Shown here: one piece after another, positions 1 to 9,269 of the stretch | Numbering within the stretch: position 1 is the stretch's first letter | Layout: every line of letters starts with the position of its first letter | Assembly (NCBI GenBank): GCA_002352215.1 | Contig: DEIB01000007.1 | Location: 52,779-116,778 of the forward strand | DNA from: Chthonomonas sp. UBA2785 | GTDB taxonomy: Bacteria > Armatimonadota > Fimbriimonadia > Fimbriimonadales > Fimbriimonadaceae | Direction: 5' to 3' | Length of the DNA stretch: 64,000 nt | The notes under the pieces: model-generated | Database searches by the model: none | What the model was told of the DNA's origin: nothing | What the model saw: only the letters and a program-made list of their open reading frames with translations | Program-made: the position numbers and the translations under genes

Positions 1-637
1 TCGCGGTCTTCAACCCCGAAAAGGAAAACTTTGCCCCATCCCCCGGCAGCGCGCGGGGCAGGGCATAGCGCTTCGCATCGCCATCCCGGGCCAGTTCTTG
101 TAAAGCCCGCCCGCCAGGGTAGCCCAAGCCCAGCAGCCGCGCGCCTTTGTCAAAGGCTTCCCCCGCCGCGTCATCCACGGTTTCGGCCAGGATTCGGTAT
201 TGCCCCGGCGCATCCACGCGCACAAGCTCCGTGTGGCCCCCGCTCACCACCAGGCACAGGTGAGGGAAGGGCGGCTGGGGTTCCCCCGCCGCAAACGGGC
301 TCAAAATGTGCCCCTCGATGTGGTGCACCCCCACCAGCGGCACCCGCCACAGGGTGGCCAGAGCCTTGGCGGCACTTACGCCCACGCTCAGGGCGCCCAC
401 CAGGCCGGGGCGGTTCGTCACGGCAATGCCGTCCGGGGGGCCGTCTTCACCCATCGCCTCGCTCAGCACGGGCAGGATTGCCTCCACGTGCGCCCGTGCC
501 GCCGCCTCTGGCACGATGCCGCCCCACTGGGCGTGCAGGGCCACCTGTGAACTAATCACGTTGCGCACCACGGCGCCGTCCACCAGCCACGCGGCCGCCG
601 TTTCGTCACAACTGGTTTCGATGCCCAGTACGCGCAT
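1..637 (-). CDS. tsaD: tRNA N6-adenosine threonylcarbamoyltransferase TsaD (C-terminus outside window)
   Basis: TsaD transfers the threonylcarbamoyl group to A37 of ANN-decoding tRNAs to form t6A. About 212 residues are visible from an ATG at 637; the rest lies beyond base 1. The N-terminus MRVLGIETSCDET is the family signature. The metal-binding HxxxH appears as H106-I-E-G-H110, and the frame continues through SGGHTEL into the later conserved FSFSGLKTA stretch near base 1. It is the last visible gene of a livF-rimI-tsaD operon, 9 bases after rimI. The rimI-tsaD pairing is a common bacterial arrangement; tsaB, often the third partner, is not in view. Confidence 0.96.
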   Translation of the reverse strand, partial: MRVLGIETSCDETAAAWLVDGAVVRNVISSQVALHAQWGGIVPEAAARAHVEAILPVLSEAMGEDGPPDGIAVTNRPGLVGALSVGVSAAKALATLWRVPLVGVHHIEGHILSPFAAGEPQPPFPHLCLVVSGGHTELVRVDAPGQYRILAETVDDAAGEAFDKGARLLGLGYPGGRALQELARDGDAKRYALPRALPGDGAKFSFSGLKTA

Positions 638-646
638 GGGATCCGC

Positions 647-1105
647 TCAGACCACCTCGGCCAGCGCGTCGCACCACATCACCACGGCATCCTCTTTGTT
701 ATCAATGTAGTAGCCGCGCCGCCGCGCCACATCACGGAATCCGAACTTCTTGTAGAGCGCAATCGCGGGCTCGTTACCGGCGCGTACTTCCAGCGTTGCG
801 CAGGTCGCGCCTTTCTTGTGGCACTCCTGTAAGAGCGCGGCAATCATCCGCTCGCCAATGCGGTTGCGCTGCCGAGGCGGGTCCACCGCCACATTGATCA
901 CGTGGGCTTCGTCCAGCACCATCCAGGCTCCGGCAAACCCGGCGACTTCGCCATCCACCAACGCCACCAAAAACACACCCTCGGGCCGTTCCAGTTCGAG
1001 TCGCACCGCTGCCTCCGACCAGGGCTTGCTTTGGCAGGCGTGATCAATCCGCACCACGTCCGCGACGTGTTGCTCAGCAAAGGGCACAAAGCGGAGGGTG
1101 TTCAC
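647..1105 (-). CDS. rimI: Ribosomal protein S18-alanine N-acetyltransferase RimI (GNAT family)
   Basis: A 152-residue GNAT acetyltransferase that in the RimI family acetylates the N-terminal alanine of ribosomal protein S18. The acetyl-CoA-binding motif A region is visible around residues 70-85 (NVAVDPPRQRNRIGERM; the usual R/Q-x-x-G-x-G/A is R-N-R-I-G), and the C-terminal ALYKKFGFRDVARRRGYY is typical of RimI. The start codon is GTG (bases 1103-1105), 6 bases after the upstream livF-like gene, so the two are probably translated from one message. Position next to tsaD supports RimI over other GNAT enzymes. Confidence 0.9.
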   Translation of the reverse strand: MNTLRFVPFAEQHVADVVRIDHACQSKPWSEAAVRLELERPEGVFLVALVDGEVAGFAGAWMVLDEAHVINVAVDPPRQRNRIGERMIAALLQECHKKGATCATLEVRAGNEPAIALYKKFGFRDVARRRGYYIDNKEDAVVMWCDALAEVV

Positions 1106-1111
1106 GCGGCG

Positions 1112-1816
1112 TTAGCCCCCCAGATACGCTTCTTTCACCTTCGGGTTGGCCAACAGGTTCTTCCCGGTGTCCGCCAGCACCACCCGGCCCGTTTCCAGCA
1201 CGTAGGCGCGGTGCGCAATGTCCAGGGCGCGGCTGGCGTTCTGCTCCACCAGCAAGATGGTGGTGCCGTCGGCGTTCAATTCGGTGATGATGCGAAAAAT
1301 TTCGGTGACAAGGTTCGGGGCCAAGCCCATGCTGGGCTCGTCTAGCAATAGCAGCTTCGGGCGACTCATCATGGCGCGGCTCATCGCCACCATCTGTTGC
1401 TCGCCGCCGCTCAGGGTGCCCGCGTTTTGCTTGATGCGCTCGGCCAAGCGAGGGAACCGCTTGGTCGCCCGGTCCATATCTTCTTGGATGCCGGCCGCAT
1501 CGTTGCGAATGTGGGCGCCGAGTTGCAGGTTTTCCCACACCGACATATTCGTGAAAATGCGGCGGCCTTCGGGTGACTGGCTGATGCCCCGCGCCACGAT
1601 CTTGTCCGGGGTGTCGCCGGCAATGCTCTCGCCCTCAAACAAAATGTCGCCACCGCGCGGGCGATTGAGGCCGGAGATGGTGCGAAGGAGCGTGCTCTTG
1701 CCCGCGCCGTTGCTGCCGATGATCGAGACAATCTCGCCTTCGTTGACTTCAATCGTCACGTCATCAAGGGCCTGAATGGCGCCGTAAAAGACATTCAGTC
1801 CTTCGACCTTCAGCAT
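1112..1816 (-). CDS. LivF-type branched-chain amino acid ABC transporter ATP-binding protein (orphan)
   Basis: A 234-residue ABC ATPase of the LivF type, which powers uptake of leucine, isoleucine, valine or related amides from the inner membrane. Walker A is GSNGAGKST (about residues 34-42), the signature is LSGGEQQMVAMSRAMM, and Walker B is LLLLDEPSMGLAP; the C-terminal YVLETGRVVL and KEAYLGG endings are LivF hallmarks. The ATG at 1816 has an AGGAA about 6 bases upstream. LivF normally sits with livG, livH, livM and livJ. Here it heads an operon with rimI and tsaD and none of its partners is in the window, so its partners must be elsewhere or its role has changed. Confidence 0.85.
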   Translation of the reverse strand: MLKVEGLNVFYGAIQALDDVTIEVNEGEIVSIIGSNGAGKSTLLRTISGLNRPRGGDILFEGESIAGDTPDKIVARGISQSPEGRRIFTNMSVWENLQLGAHIRNDAAGIQEDMDRATKRFPRLAERIKQNAGTLSGGEQQMVAMSRAMMSRPKLLLLDEPSMGLAPNLVTEIFRIITELNADGTTILLVEQNASRALDIAHRAYVLETGRVVLADTGKNLLANPKVKEAYLGG

Positions 1817-1948
1817 AGGATTCCTAGTCTAGCCGAACAAAAGCCTCTCCCGGGCCGGGTGAATGGTCCCAACGAACGCATTACGAATCGAAACCTCGGG
1901 TCTGCTACGTCGGTAAGGGGTTAGTGCGCGCTGGCGTGCGGTGTTTTT

Positions 1949-3637
1949 ATGATGAATCGTGATCGACGTTGGGTACCGCTGGTAGCGGCGGTGGTCGGTG
2001 CTGTGGCTTTGGCCGGATGCCGGATGCCTTCGATGGGAGGCGCTAAGCCGGCGGACAAGGGAAGTGTTCACACGGTGAGCCGAGGCGACGTGGCCAGTGA
2101 AGTGGTGGAATCTGGCCGCCTGGAAGCTTTGAAAACGGTCGAAGTCAAGAGCCGCATTAGTGGCCGCGTGGCCCGCTTGTTGGTGGACGAAGGCGATTAC
2201 GTCACCAAGGGTCAGCTCATCGGCGTCATCGACCCGCAAGAAACCGAACTACAAGTGAAGCAAACCCGCGCCCAACTGCGCGGTGCCCAAAGTGCGGTGC
2301 GTGCTTCGGATGCCCGCATTCAGCAATCCCGGCAAACCGCTCTCAACGCGATTGAGCGGCAGCGATCCATTATCCGCCAGCTGGAAGCCGAGAACAAGGT
2401 TCAACCGGACCTCACCCGCAATGCCATTTCCACGGCCGAGGCCAGCCTGCGCAGCGCGCAACAGGCTTACGATCAGTTGGTGAAGATCACTCAGCCGAAC
2501 TCCCGCGCCAACACCTTGGCCAGCGTGGAAGATGCTAAGAACCAGCTGGCCCAAGCCGCCGCCGAAGAGCGACGCCAAAAGGAACTGCTGGACTTGGGCT
2601 ACGTCTCGCAGCGATCCTACGAAAGTGCCCAGCTGAACCTGCGCCTGGCCGCCACCCGCGTAGAAACCGCCCAGGCCACCCTCAGCCGCTTTGACGAGCA
2701 ACAGATTCTGGAGCGCAAGCAAGCCGAAGAGCGCGTGAAGCAAGCAGAAGCGGAACTCCAACGCGCCCGCCTGGGCAGCGTGCAAGACGTGGCCAAGCGC
2801 GAGCAGTATCAGCAAGCCCTCAAGGCCCTGAGCGACGCCCAAGCGAACCTGCGCGGCATTGACGCCGACATCGCCAGCCGCGCCCAACAGGCCGCCTCGG
2901 TGGACCAGATTTCTGTTCAACTCCAAGATACGGAGCGGCAACTGGCCGAAACCGAAATCCGCGCGCCCATCAGCGGCGTGGTCACCAAGCGCTTGGTGCA
3001 AGAGGGCGAACTGGTGGCGGCGCTCGGCAGCTTCTCCGCCGGTACCCCGATCGTGCGCGTGGAAGATCGTTCCGGTCTCCTTGTCCGCCTCGAAATCAAC
3101 GAAATTGACGTGGCCCGTCTGAGCCAGGGCACTACGGCCGAGATTACGGTCGATTCCTTCCCCGGCAAGAAGTTCTCGGGCATGATCCGCAAGATCGCCC
3201 CCACCAGCGTGGCCGCCGGTAATGCCGCCGTGGGTCAGAGCGTGGTCGGCGACCCCGTGGTCAAGTACGACGTGGAAGTGCTGATGACGCAGACCGACCC
3301 GGCCATCAAGAGCGGGATGTCGGCCAGCTGCTCCCTCAAGGCCGCTGAGCGCAAGAACGTCATCCGCGTGCCCTTTGCCTACGTGGCCAAGGAGAAGGAT
3401 GGTCGCCGCTACGTGGTGAAGGAACCCGCTGCCGGCACCAAGCCTGACCCCAAGAAGCCGCAAGACAAGACCTACGTCACCGCTGGCCTGGAAGGGGGCG
3501 GATTCATCGAAATCATCGAAGGCCTGAGCGGCGGCGAAAAGCTGATTCTGCCGAGCTTCTCCGGACCCCAACGCAGCGGCATGATGAGCGTGAGCTCGGG
3601 TGACGACGGCGACGGCGATGGCGGCGGCGATAACTAA
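1949..3637 (+). CDS. MacA/HlyD-family periplasmic adaptor lipoprotein
   Basis: A 562-residue membrane-fusion adaptor of the type that links an inner-membrane ABC or RND transporter to the outer membrane. The N-terminus is a lipoprotein signal with lipobox LAGC (Cys at about residue 25). It is followed by a first biotinyl-lipoyl half (ESGRLEALKTVEVKSRISG), a very long alpha-helical hairpin (about residues 95-330, rich in Ala/Gln/Glu), the second lipoyl half (TEIRAPISGVVTKRLVQEGE) and beta-barrel and membrane-proximal domains. It ends in a Gly/Asp-rich tail. The hairpin is longer than in typical MacA. The permease gene starts 15 bases downstream, so the two form one export unit; the substrate is unknown. 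Confidence 0.85.
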   Translation: MMNRDRRWVPLVAAVVGAVALAGCRMPSMGGAKPADKGSVHTVSRGDVASEVVESGRLEALKTVEVKSRISGRVARLLVDEGDYVTKGQLIGVIDPQETELQVKQTRAQLRGAQSAVRASDARIQQSRQTALNAIERQRSIIRQLEAENKVQPDLTRNAISTAEASLRSAQQAYDQLVKITQPNSRANTLASVEDAKNQLAQAAAEERRQKELLDLGYVSQRSYESAQLNLRLAATRVETAQATLSRFDEQQILERKQAEERVKQAEAELQRARLGSVQDVAKREQYQQALKALSDAQANLRGIDADIASRAQQAASVDQISVQLQDTERQLAETEIRAPISGVVTKRLVQEGELVAALGSFSAGTPIVRVEDRSGLLVRLEINEIDVARLSQGTTAEITVDSFPGKKFSGMIRKIAPTSVAAGNAAVGQSVVGDPVVKYDVEVLMTQTDPAIKSGMSASCSLKAAERKNVIRVPFAYVAKEKDGRRYVVKEPAAGTKPDPKKPQDKTYVTAGLEGGGFIEIIEGLSGGEKLILPSFSGPQRSGMMSVSSGDDGDGDGGGDN

Positions 3638-3652
3638 GGAGGGCTGAGTCTC

Positions 3653-4966
3653 ATGTCCGAAACTCCGATGCCCCCCGTGGTCATCGATCCGGGGCCGCAA
3701 CCCCGGCTCGAGCGCCGCGGGCAAAACGGCCTCGGTACGCTCCTCGAGAGTGGCCGCATCGCCATGGATATGTTGCGCATGCACAAAATGCGCTCCTTCC
3801 TGACCATGCTGGGCGTGATTATCGGGGTTATGGCGGTCTCAATGATTGTCTTGCTCCAAAACGGGCTCAAGGCGTACATCGAAAGCGAGTTCAGTGAACT
3901 CAGCGCTGACACGATCTTCATCATTTACGACCCCAGCCGCCTAGGCCGGGGTGAGGGCCGTGGTCGATTTACGGCGATCAAGGAAGAAGACCGGGAGTAC
4001 ATCCTCGCCAATGCTGATAAGGTGCTTAATGTAACCGGCGTCGTCATGGTAGGGGGCCAGCAGGCGCGGTTTGGCGATAAGGAAGTCTCCGGCGTTCAGG
4101 TCACGGGCGTCAGCCAGGACTACTACGGCGCAGTATCCCGCGACCTGGTGGCCGGGCGCCTCATCGAGAAGAACGACGTGGACAACCTCGCCAACGTGGG
4201 GATCATTAGTTCTCAGCTGGCGGATGAACTCATGCCCGGGAGGGATCCACTTGGTCAAACCGTGGTCTTCAGTGGCATCAGCGTCACCATCGTCGGCGTG
4301 GTGAAGGAGAGGAATCAAAACCTCGGCCCCAGCAACACCAAGACAATGGAAATGCCCGTCACCACCGTGCAACGCAAGTGGCAAGGGGGGCGGAGCTATA
4401 GCTATCTATTGGCGCGGAGCAAGCCGGACGTCAAGGTGAGCGAGGCAATGGACCAAATATGGGAATTGCTGATGCGCCGGGCCGACAACAAACCGATCTA
4501 CCGGGTGGACTCTAGCGAAGCCTTGCTGGGCGTCTTCCAGGGCATCATCGGGGGCGTCGGGATGGTGTTGGCCTCGGTGGCGGCGCTTTCGCTCTTGGTC
4601 GGCGGGATTGGGATCATGAACATCATGCTCGTGTCCGTGACCGAACGCACCAAGGAGATCGGGCTGCGCATGGCGCTGGGCGCGAGGCGAAAGGTCATCC
4701 TCACCCAGTTCATCATCGAAGCGGCGTTCTTGTCCCTCGTTGGCGGACTCATCGGAATGAGCATTGCCTGGGGGTTCGGCCTCATCATCACCATCATCAC
4801 TAAGGCGATGAAGGTGCCGAGTGAGGCGGGCTTAGCTGCCCCGTTTCCGGTGTCAGCGGCCATCGTGGCCGCAGGTTTCTCAGCGGCAATTGGGATGGTG
4901 TTCGGGTTCTTCCCGGCCATGAACGCCGCGAAGCTCGACCCTATCGTCGCCCTCCGCAAGGACTAA
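3653..4966 (+). CDS. MacB/FtsX-type ABC transporter permease (no ATPase domain)
   Basis: A 437-residue MacB-like permease. One transmembrane helix lies at about residues 45-67 after the RMHKMRSFLTMLGVIIG motif, then a large periplasmic MacB_PCD domain (about 70-285), then a FtsX domain with three helices from about 300. It contains the conserved GGIGIMNIMLVSVTERTKEIGLRMALGA and ends in FPAMNAAKLDPIVALRKD. Canonical MacB carries its own N-terminal nucleotide-binding domain of about 220 residues; this protein starts directly before TM1 with a short cytoplasmic leader. No partner ATPase is adjacent, so it must borrow a separately encoded LolD-like subunit. Its adaptor is the preceding gene. Confidence 0.88.
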   Translation: MSETPMPPVVIDPGPQPRLERRGQNGLGTLLESGRIAMDMLRMHKMRSFLTMLGVIIGVMAVSMIVLLQNGLKAYIESEFSELSADTIFIIYDPSRLGRGEGRGRFTAIKEEDREYILANADKVLNVTGVVMVGGQQARFGDKEVSGVQVTGVSQDYYGAVSRDLVAGRLIEKNDVDNLANVGIISSQLADELMPGRDPLGQTVVFSGISVTIVGVVKERNQNLGPSNTKTMEMPVTTVQRKWQGGRSYSYLLARSKPDVKVSEAMDQIWELLMRRADNKPIYRVDSSEALLGVFQGIIGGVGMVLASVAALSLLVGGIGIMNIMLVSVTERTKEIGLRMALGARRKVILTQFIIEAAFLSLVGGLIGMSIAWGFGLIITIITKAMKVPSEAGLAAPFPVSAAIVAAGFSAAIGMVFGFFPAMNAAKLDPIVALRKD

Positions 4967-4986
4967 TCCCGTCAACCGCAAAGAAG

Positions 4987-5025
4987 AATCCCCTCCAGCA
5001 CCAAGCCGGGAGGGGATTTTTGTGT
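4987..5025. terminator. Bidirectional intrinsic terminator
   Basis: A perfect 10-bp stem, aatcccctcc (4987-4996) with ggaggggatt (5009-5018), around a 12-base loop, followed by a T-rich run on the forward strand and preceded by an A-rich run. It lies between the convergent permease gene and glgP, so it can serve both. Confidence 0.85.
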
Positions 5026-5043
5026 TTGGCGATGGCAGCCGGG

Positions 5044-7635
5044 TTAGTCGGCCACTCGTTCCCAGGTGACCAAACCCAGCTCGGTGGGGATGGCCAAGCC
5101 CTCGTGATAGGGCACCACGCGCACCCGGTAGCCGCGCAGCCCCGGCCGGTCGCAGGGGATGGACCCCCGGAACACCACTCCCTCGCCGCCTTGCTCCACG
5201 GCTTCCAGATCGTGCACGCTCAGGTCATCCAGGTCGCGGTTCGGGCCGACGTGACCGGTCAGCACTTGCACCTTCACATCCGCCGGCGCGAGCGCCCCCA
5301 GGCTCACGCGGGCTTCCACTTCAAAAGTTTGACCCACCTTGAGCTGCGCCGAACTCAATTGCGAGACCGAGCCGATCTGCACCGAAGACCAGTTCGCCTG
5401 CACCTTGTCCCGCCAATCCAGCAGCGCCCGCGCGGGCGCCAAGCCTTCCTGCGTGCGCGCATTGTAAGCCCGCCCCGCCGGCACGTAGAACCGCGTGGTG
5501 TACTCGCGCACCATGCGGTTGGTGCTAAATCGAGGCGCCAGCACCCGCATACTCTCGCGAATCATGTCCACCCAGCGGCGGGGGATGCCCCCGTCAATGC
5601 GGTGGTAGAACACCGGCGCAATTTCGTTCTCAATGAGGTGATACAGCGCCTGGCTGTCCATCCAGTCCTGGAAGTTCTCGTCCGGGTTTTCCTGGCCGTT
5701 GCCAATCGCCCAGCCCACGCCCTTGGCGTAGCCCTCCGCCCACCATCCGTCCAGGATAGAGCAGTTCAGGCCGCCGTTGGCGCACACCTTCATGCCGCTG
5801 GTGCCGCTGGCTTCCATGGGACGGCGCGGGTTGTTCAGCCACACGTCCACGCCCTGCACCATGTGCCGGGCCACGTTCATTTCGTAGTCTTCCAGGAACA
5901 CCACGCGCGAGTTCGCGCCCTCGGCCCGCACGTACTGCACGATGTCTTGGATGAGCTTCTTGCCGCCCTCGTCGCGGGGGTGCGCCTTGCCCGCAAAGAC
6001 GAACTGCACCGGCCGGTCGGCGTGATGGATCATCGCCTTCAGCCGCTCAATGTCTCCGAAGAGCAGAGTCGCCCGCTTGTAAGTGGCAAAACGCCGGGCA
6101 AAACCGATGGTAAGGATGCGCGGGTCCAGCACCTTGTTGGCCGCGTTCATATCGGCCGGGCTCATGCTGTTGCGTTCCATCGCCTTGCGCATGTGACGGC
6201 GGCAGAACCGCACCAGGTCGCCCCGCTGGTTTTCGCGCATCTCCCACAGTTCGGCATCGGGGATGGCATCGGCAGCGGCGGCCCACACTTCGCGGTCGGC
6301 GGCATCATCGCGCCAATTCGGCCCCACGTAGCGGTCCAGTAGGTGCACCATGCGGTCGCTGATCCAGGTCATCAGGTGGACGCCGTTGGTCACCGCGTCG
6401 ATCGGCACTTCTTCCACCGGGAAGTCGGGCCAGCGATCTTGGAACATCCCTCGCGACACTTCGGCGTGCAGGCGCGAAACCCCGTTCACGTAGTTCGCGT
6501 TTTCCATCGCCAGGATGGCCATGTTGAATTTCTCGTCCTTGTTCTCGGGATGCAGCCGACCCATATCCATGAACTTGTCGAAGCTCAGATCCAGGCCATT
6601 GACCATGCGCGAGACGTACCGTTCCAGCAACGGGCGCGGGAAGAGGTCAAAGCCCGCCGGCACCGGGGTGTGGGTGGTGAAGACGTTGCCCGCCACCACG
6701 CACTGCCGCGCGGTGCGGAAGTCACACTGGTGGGCATCCATAAACTGGCGGATGCGTTCCAGGCTCAAGAAGGCGGCGTGGCCCTCGTTCATGTGGCAAA
6801 CCTGCGGGGTCTTGCCCACGGCCACCAGCGCCTTGTAGCCGCCCACGCCCAGCACCAGTTCTTGCCGAATGCGCATCTCCTCGTCGCCGCCGTAGAGCGT
6901 GTCGGTGATGCCTTGGTCGCGAGGGGCGTTTTCGAGCAGGTTCGAGTCCAGCAGGTAAAGCTCCACGCGGCCCACCTGCGCCCGCCACACCTGGCAATGC
7001 ACGTTTTGGTCGGGGAACTCCACCGTCACGCGCAGCGGCTGGTCGTCCGCGCCCCGCACCAGCGCGAGGGGGAGGCGGTAGAAGTCGTACTGCGGATAGT
7101 GCTCTTGCTGCCAGCCGTCGGGGGTGAGGAACTGGCGGAAATAGCCCCGCGCATAAAGCAAGCCCACGCCCGTGAGGGGTACGCCGAGGTCCGAGGCCGC
7201 TTTGAGGTGGTCACCGGCCAGTACGCCAAGGCCCCCGGAATAGATCGGCAAGCACTCGTTGATGCCGAACTCCGCGCAGAAGTACGCCACCTGATTGGTG
7301 GCGCGCTCGCCGGGGAAGGTGCGGTCGAACCACGTCTCCCCGTTCATGTATTCGGTCAGGTCGCGGTGGGCGCGCTGAATCTTGGTTTGTAGGAGCTCGT
7401 CTTGCGAGATCCGGGCCACGTCGCTGTGGGTGAGGGAATTGAGCAACTCCACCGGGTTGTGTTCGACTTGCTCCCACCGTTCGCGATCAATGTCGCGGAA
7501 AAGAGCCCGCGTTTCGGGGTGCCAGCACCACCGGAAGTTGTAGGCAAGCTCCCGCAGGGGTTGCAAGGCCTCGGGAAGTTCTCGAACAACTTCAAATGCG
7601 TGGGCGTACTTCGTGGTCCTCATCCGCACCTTCAT
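5044..7635 (-). CDS. glgP: Alpha-glucan (glycogen/maltodextrin) phosphorylase
   Basis: An 863-residue GT35 phosphorylase of the short bacterial/archaeal type with an N-terminal DUF3417-like segment. It releases glucose-1-phosphate from the ends of alpha-1,4-glucans. Visible landmarks: RELAYNFRWCWHPETRALF near the N-terminus, VAYFCAEFGINECLPIYSGGLGVLAGDHLKAASDLG (residues about 110-145), NEGHAAFLSLERIR, FTTHTPVPAGFDLF, and the pyridoxal-phosphate region EASGTSGMKVCANGGLNCSILDGWWAEGY near residues 605-635. It is the last gene of the pgk-(NodB-like)-GH65-glgP series, 38 bases after GH65, linking glycogen breakdown to lower glycolysis. The terminator at about 5.0 kb lies just downstream. Confidence 0.95.
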   Translation of the reverse strand: MKVRMRTTKYAHAFEVVRELPEALQPLRELAYNFRWCWHPETRALFRDIDRERWEQVEHNPVELLNSLTHSDVARISQDELLQTKIQRAHRDLTEYMNGETWFDRTFPGERATNQVAYFCAEFGINECLPIYSGGLGVLAGDHLKAASDLGVPLTGVGLLYARGYFRQFLTPDGWQQEHYPQYDFYRLPLALVRGADDQPLRVTVEFPDQNVHCQVWRAQVGRVELYLLDSNLLENAPRDQGITDTLYGGDEEMRIRQELVLGVGGYKALVAVGKTPQVCHMNEGHAAFLSLERIRQFMDAHQCDFRTARQCVVAGNVFTTHTPVPAGFDLFPRPLLERYVSRMVNGLDLSFDKFMDMGRLHPENKDEKFNMAILAMENANYVNGVSRLHAEVSRGMFQDRWPDFPVEEVPIDAVTNGVHLMTWISDRMVHLLDRYVGPNWRDDAADREVWAAAADAIPDAELWEMRENQRGDLVRFCRRHMRKAMERNSMSPADMNAANKVLDPRILTIGFARRFATYKRATLLFGDIERLKAMIHHADRPVQFVFAGKAHPRDEGGKKLIQDIVQYVRAEGANSRVVFLEDYEMNVARHMVQGVDVWLNNPRRPMEASGTSGMKVCANGGLNCSILDGWWAEGYAKGVGWAIGNGQENPDENFQDWMDSQALYHLIENEIAPVFYHRIDGGIPRRWVDMIRESMRVLAPRFSTNRMVREYTTRFYVPAGRAYNARTQEGLAPARALLDWRDKVQANWSSVQIGSVSQLSSAQLKVGQTFEVEARVSLGALAPADVKVQVLTGHVGPNRDLDDLSVHDLEAVEQGGEGVVFRGSIPCDRPGLRGYRVRVVPYHEGLAIPTELGLVTWERVAD

Positions 7636-7673
7636 TATGGGCGGATTCCCCCGTAATCTTCCGGGGGGCCGGG

Positions 7674-9269
7674 TCAGGGGAGTGGGGTGACCGTTAAAGT
7701 GTCCCGCGTGACCTCAAGGCGGTGCTTCTGCCCGTCCAGCCAAAACTCGGGGACGGTGACGCGCTCCCAGCCGGTCGGCAGATTCGGGCGGATGGAGACC
7801 ACTCGGCCGGATTTGAGCTTGTATTCGAACTTGGCCCCGGGCTGGGCGGTGCGGTCAAGGCGCACCCCGCAGAAGCCGTAAATGACCGTGTTGAGGCACC
7901 CCGCCGCGCCGGTGATGAAGGGTGTGTCGCCCGTAAGGGGCTTCTCCCGGAAGATGAGTGGGCCATCCATGTAGGGTTGCCAACTCTCTCGCCATCGCTT
8001 GAGGGCTTCGTCGGCCTTGCCGTTGCGGGCGAGGACGGTGGCCTCGATGCTCGCCGACATGGCCGGGCCGTTGGGGGTGATGCGGGAGGAGAATCGCTCG
8101 ATCAGGCTGAGGGCTACGCGCTCGGCCTCGGGGTCTTGCAAAGGGAAAGCGGCCAGGAGGCCGCTGACCTGCTGGTAGGTGGTTTCGGGGTCGTTGCTGG
8201 CGTTCTTCAGGCGGCCTTCGGCGTCCCGGGGGATGAACATGAACTCTGCGGACATTCTTTGACCTGCGCGAAAGAACAAAGCCCTCACCGCCATATTGGT
8301 GTAAAGGTCATCGTCAACTTTGTGGAACTCATTCGGCCCCATCACATTCCGAAAGTGGATCCGCCCCTCTTGGTCCGATTCCATTCGATAGTGGTAGAAG
8401 TCCGCCGCATCCTGTCGAAACTCGCGGACTTGCGCTTCCGAGGCCAGGCCTAGGTCGGCGGCCCAGCTCAAACCGAGGGCAACCGACGCCGTGATGTGAT
8501 CCTGGTACTGGCTATTGCCCATGGCCTTGTTGTTGCCGTTGACATCGGTCTCCCAGGGCACTTTGAGGCCGGTCGAACGATACTCGGCCCCTGGACTGTC
8601 GCTTGGCAACGGCCCGATCTCACGGCCCCAAACGGGGCGATTCTGCCTTACCCACTTGCTGGCTTCAACTCGCCACAGCGGCGCGTACTTCAAACGGTAG
8701 TTGGCGATCGTCCGCGCCCGGGCCGGGTCCGTGAACATCAGCGCCGGGAACACCCACACATCAGCATCCCAAAACACGTGCCCCCCGAACCGCGTGCTCA
8801 CTGCCCCGAACGGGCTGGGGGCCACGTCGCCATTCGCAATCACCCCCTGCCGGAGCATCTCCTGGAGCTGCGCCACGGCTTGGCTGGCTTCGGCATCCCC
8901 GGCGATCTCAATCACCGGAGAATCAGTAACTGGAACCGGGGTGTCCGATGTCTCCAGGCTCTCGGAAATGTAAATCCGCTTTTCACCCTCGCGCAGTGGC
9001 CAGGTGAGTGATCGAGTCTTGGCGTCCCATTTCGGGGCATCCGTGCCATCAATCGTCACGAACCGGCGCGGATAGGTGTTCGAAGATCGCTCGCCCCGGT
9101 AAAGGCCATCTCTTTTCCCGATGAGATACCGCTGGCCGTCTTGAACCACTGGGTAAGCCGGCAACGGCTTCGCCTTCGGGAGATCTTGGGGCGGCCCGCC
9201 CGTCCCCGGCGGACCCGGCGCGCAGCCGAGCAGGGCAAATCCTAAGAGGAGGCCATACGCTCGCGCCAT
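7674..9269 (-). CDS. Secreted GH65-family glycoside hydrolase/phosphorylase lipoprotein
   Basis: A 531-residue protein with a lipoprotein signal (start ATG at 9269, lipobox LLGC, Cys16), so it is expected on an envelope membrane. The body matches GH65, the family of maltose, trehalose and kojibiose phosphorylases and the acid trehalase/PGGHG hydrolases. Signs are FGGHVFWDADVWVFP, the ARTIANYRLKYAPLWRVEA helix, VPWETDVNG, and MGPNEFHKVDDDLYTN, which carries the family's catalytic glutamate in GPNEF. It is shorter than classic GH65 enzymes (about 750 residues). A secreted location and the glgP neighbour suggest it handles disaccharides or glycan-linked glucose outside the cytoplasm; the exact substrate cannot be told. 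A longer open frame extends to 9491 but overlaps the upstream gene and lacks a signal. Confidence 0.8.
   Translation of the reverse strand: MARAYGLLLGFALLGCAPGPPGTGGPPQDLPKAKPLPAYPVVQDGQRYLIGKRDGLYRGERSSNTYPRRFVTIDGTDAPKWDAKTRSLTWPLREGEKRIYISESLETSDTPVPVTDSPVIEIAGDAEASQAVAQLQEMLRQGVIANGDVAPSPFGAVSTRFGGHVFWDADVWVFPALMFTDPARARTIANYRLKYAPLWRVEASKWVRQNRPVWGREIGPLPSDSPGAEYRSTGLKVPWETDVNGNNKAMGNSQYQDHITASVALGLSWAADLGLASEAQVREFRQDAADFYHYRMESDQEGRIHFRNVMGPNEFHKVDDDLYTNMAVRALFFRAGQRMSAEFMFIPRDAEGRLKNASNDPETTYQQVSGLLAAFPLQDPEAERVALSLIERFSSRITPNGPAMSASIEATVLARNGKADEALKRWRESWQPYMDGPLIFREKPLTGDTPFITGAAGCLNTVIYGFCGVRLDRTAQPGAKFEYKLKSGRVVSIRPNLPTGWERVTVPEFWLDGQKHRLEVTRDTLTVTPLP

Noticed and set aside
5020..7392. 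Long forward-strand open frames opposite glgP
   Set aside because: His/Arg/Val-rich translation without domains; glgP has all landmarks.
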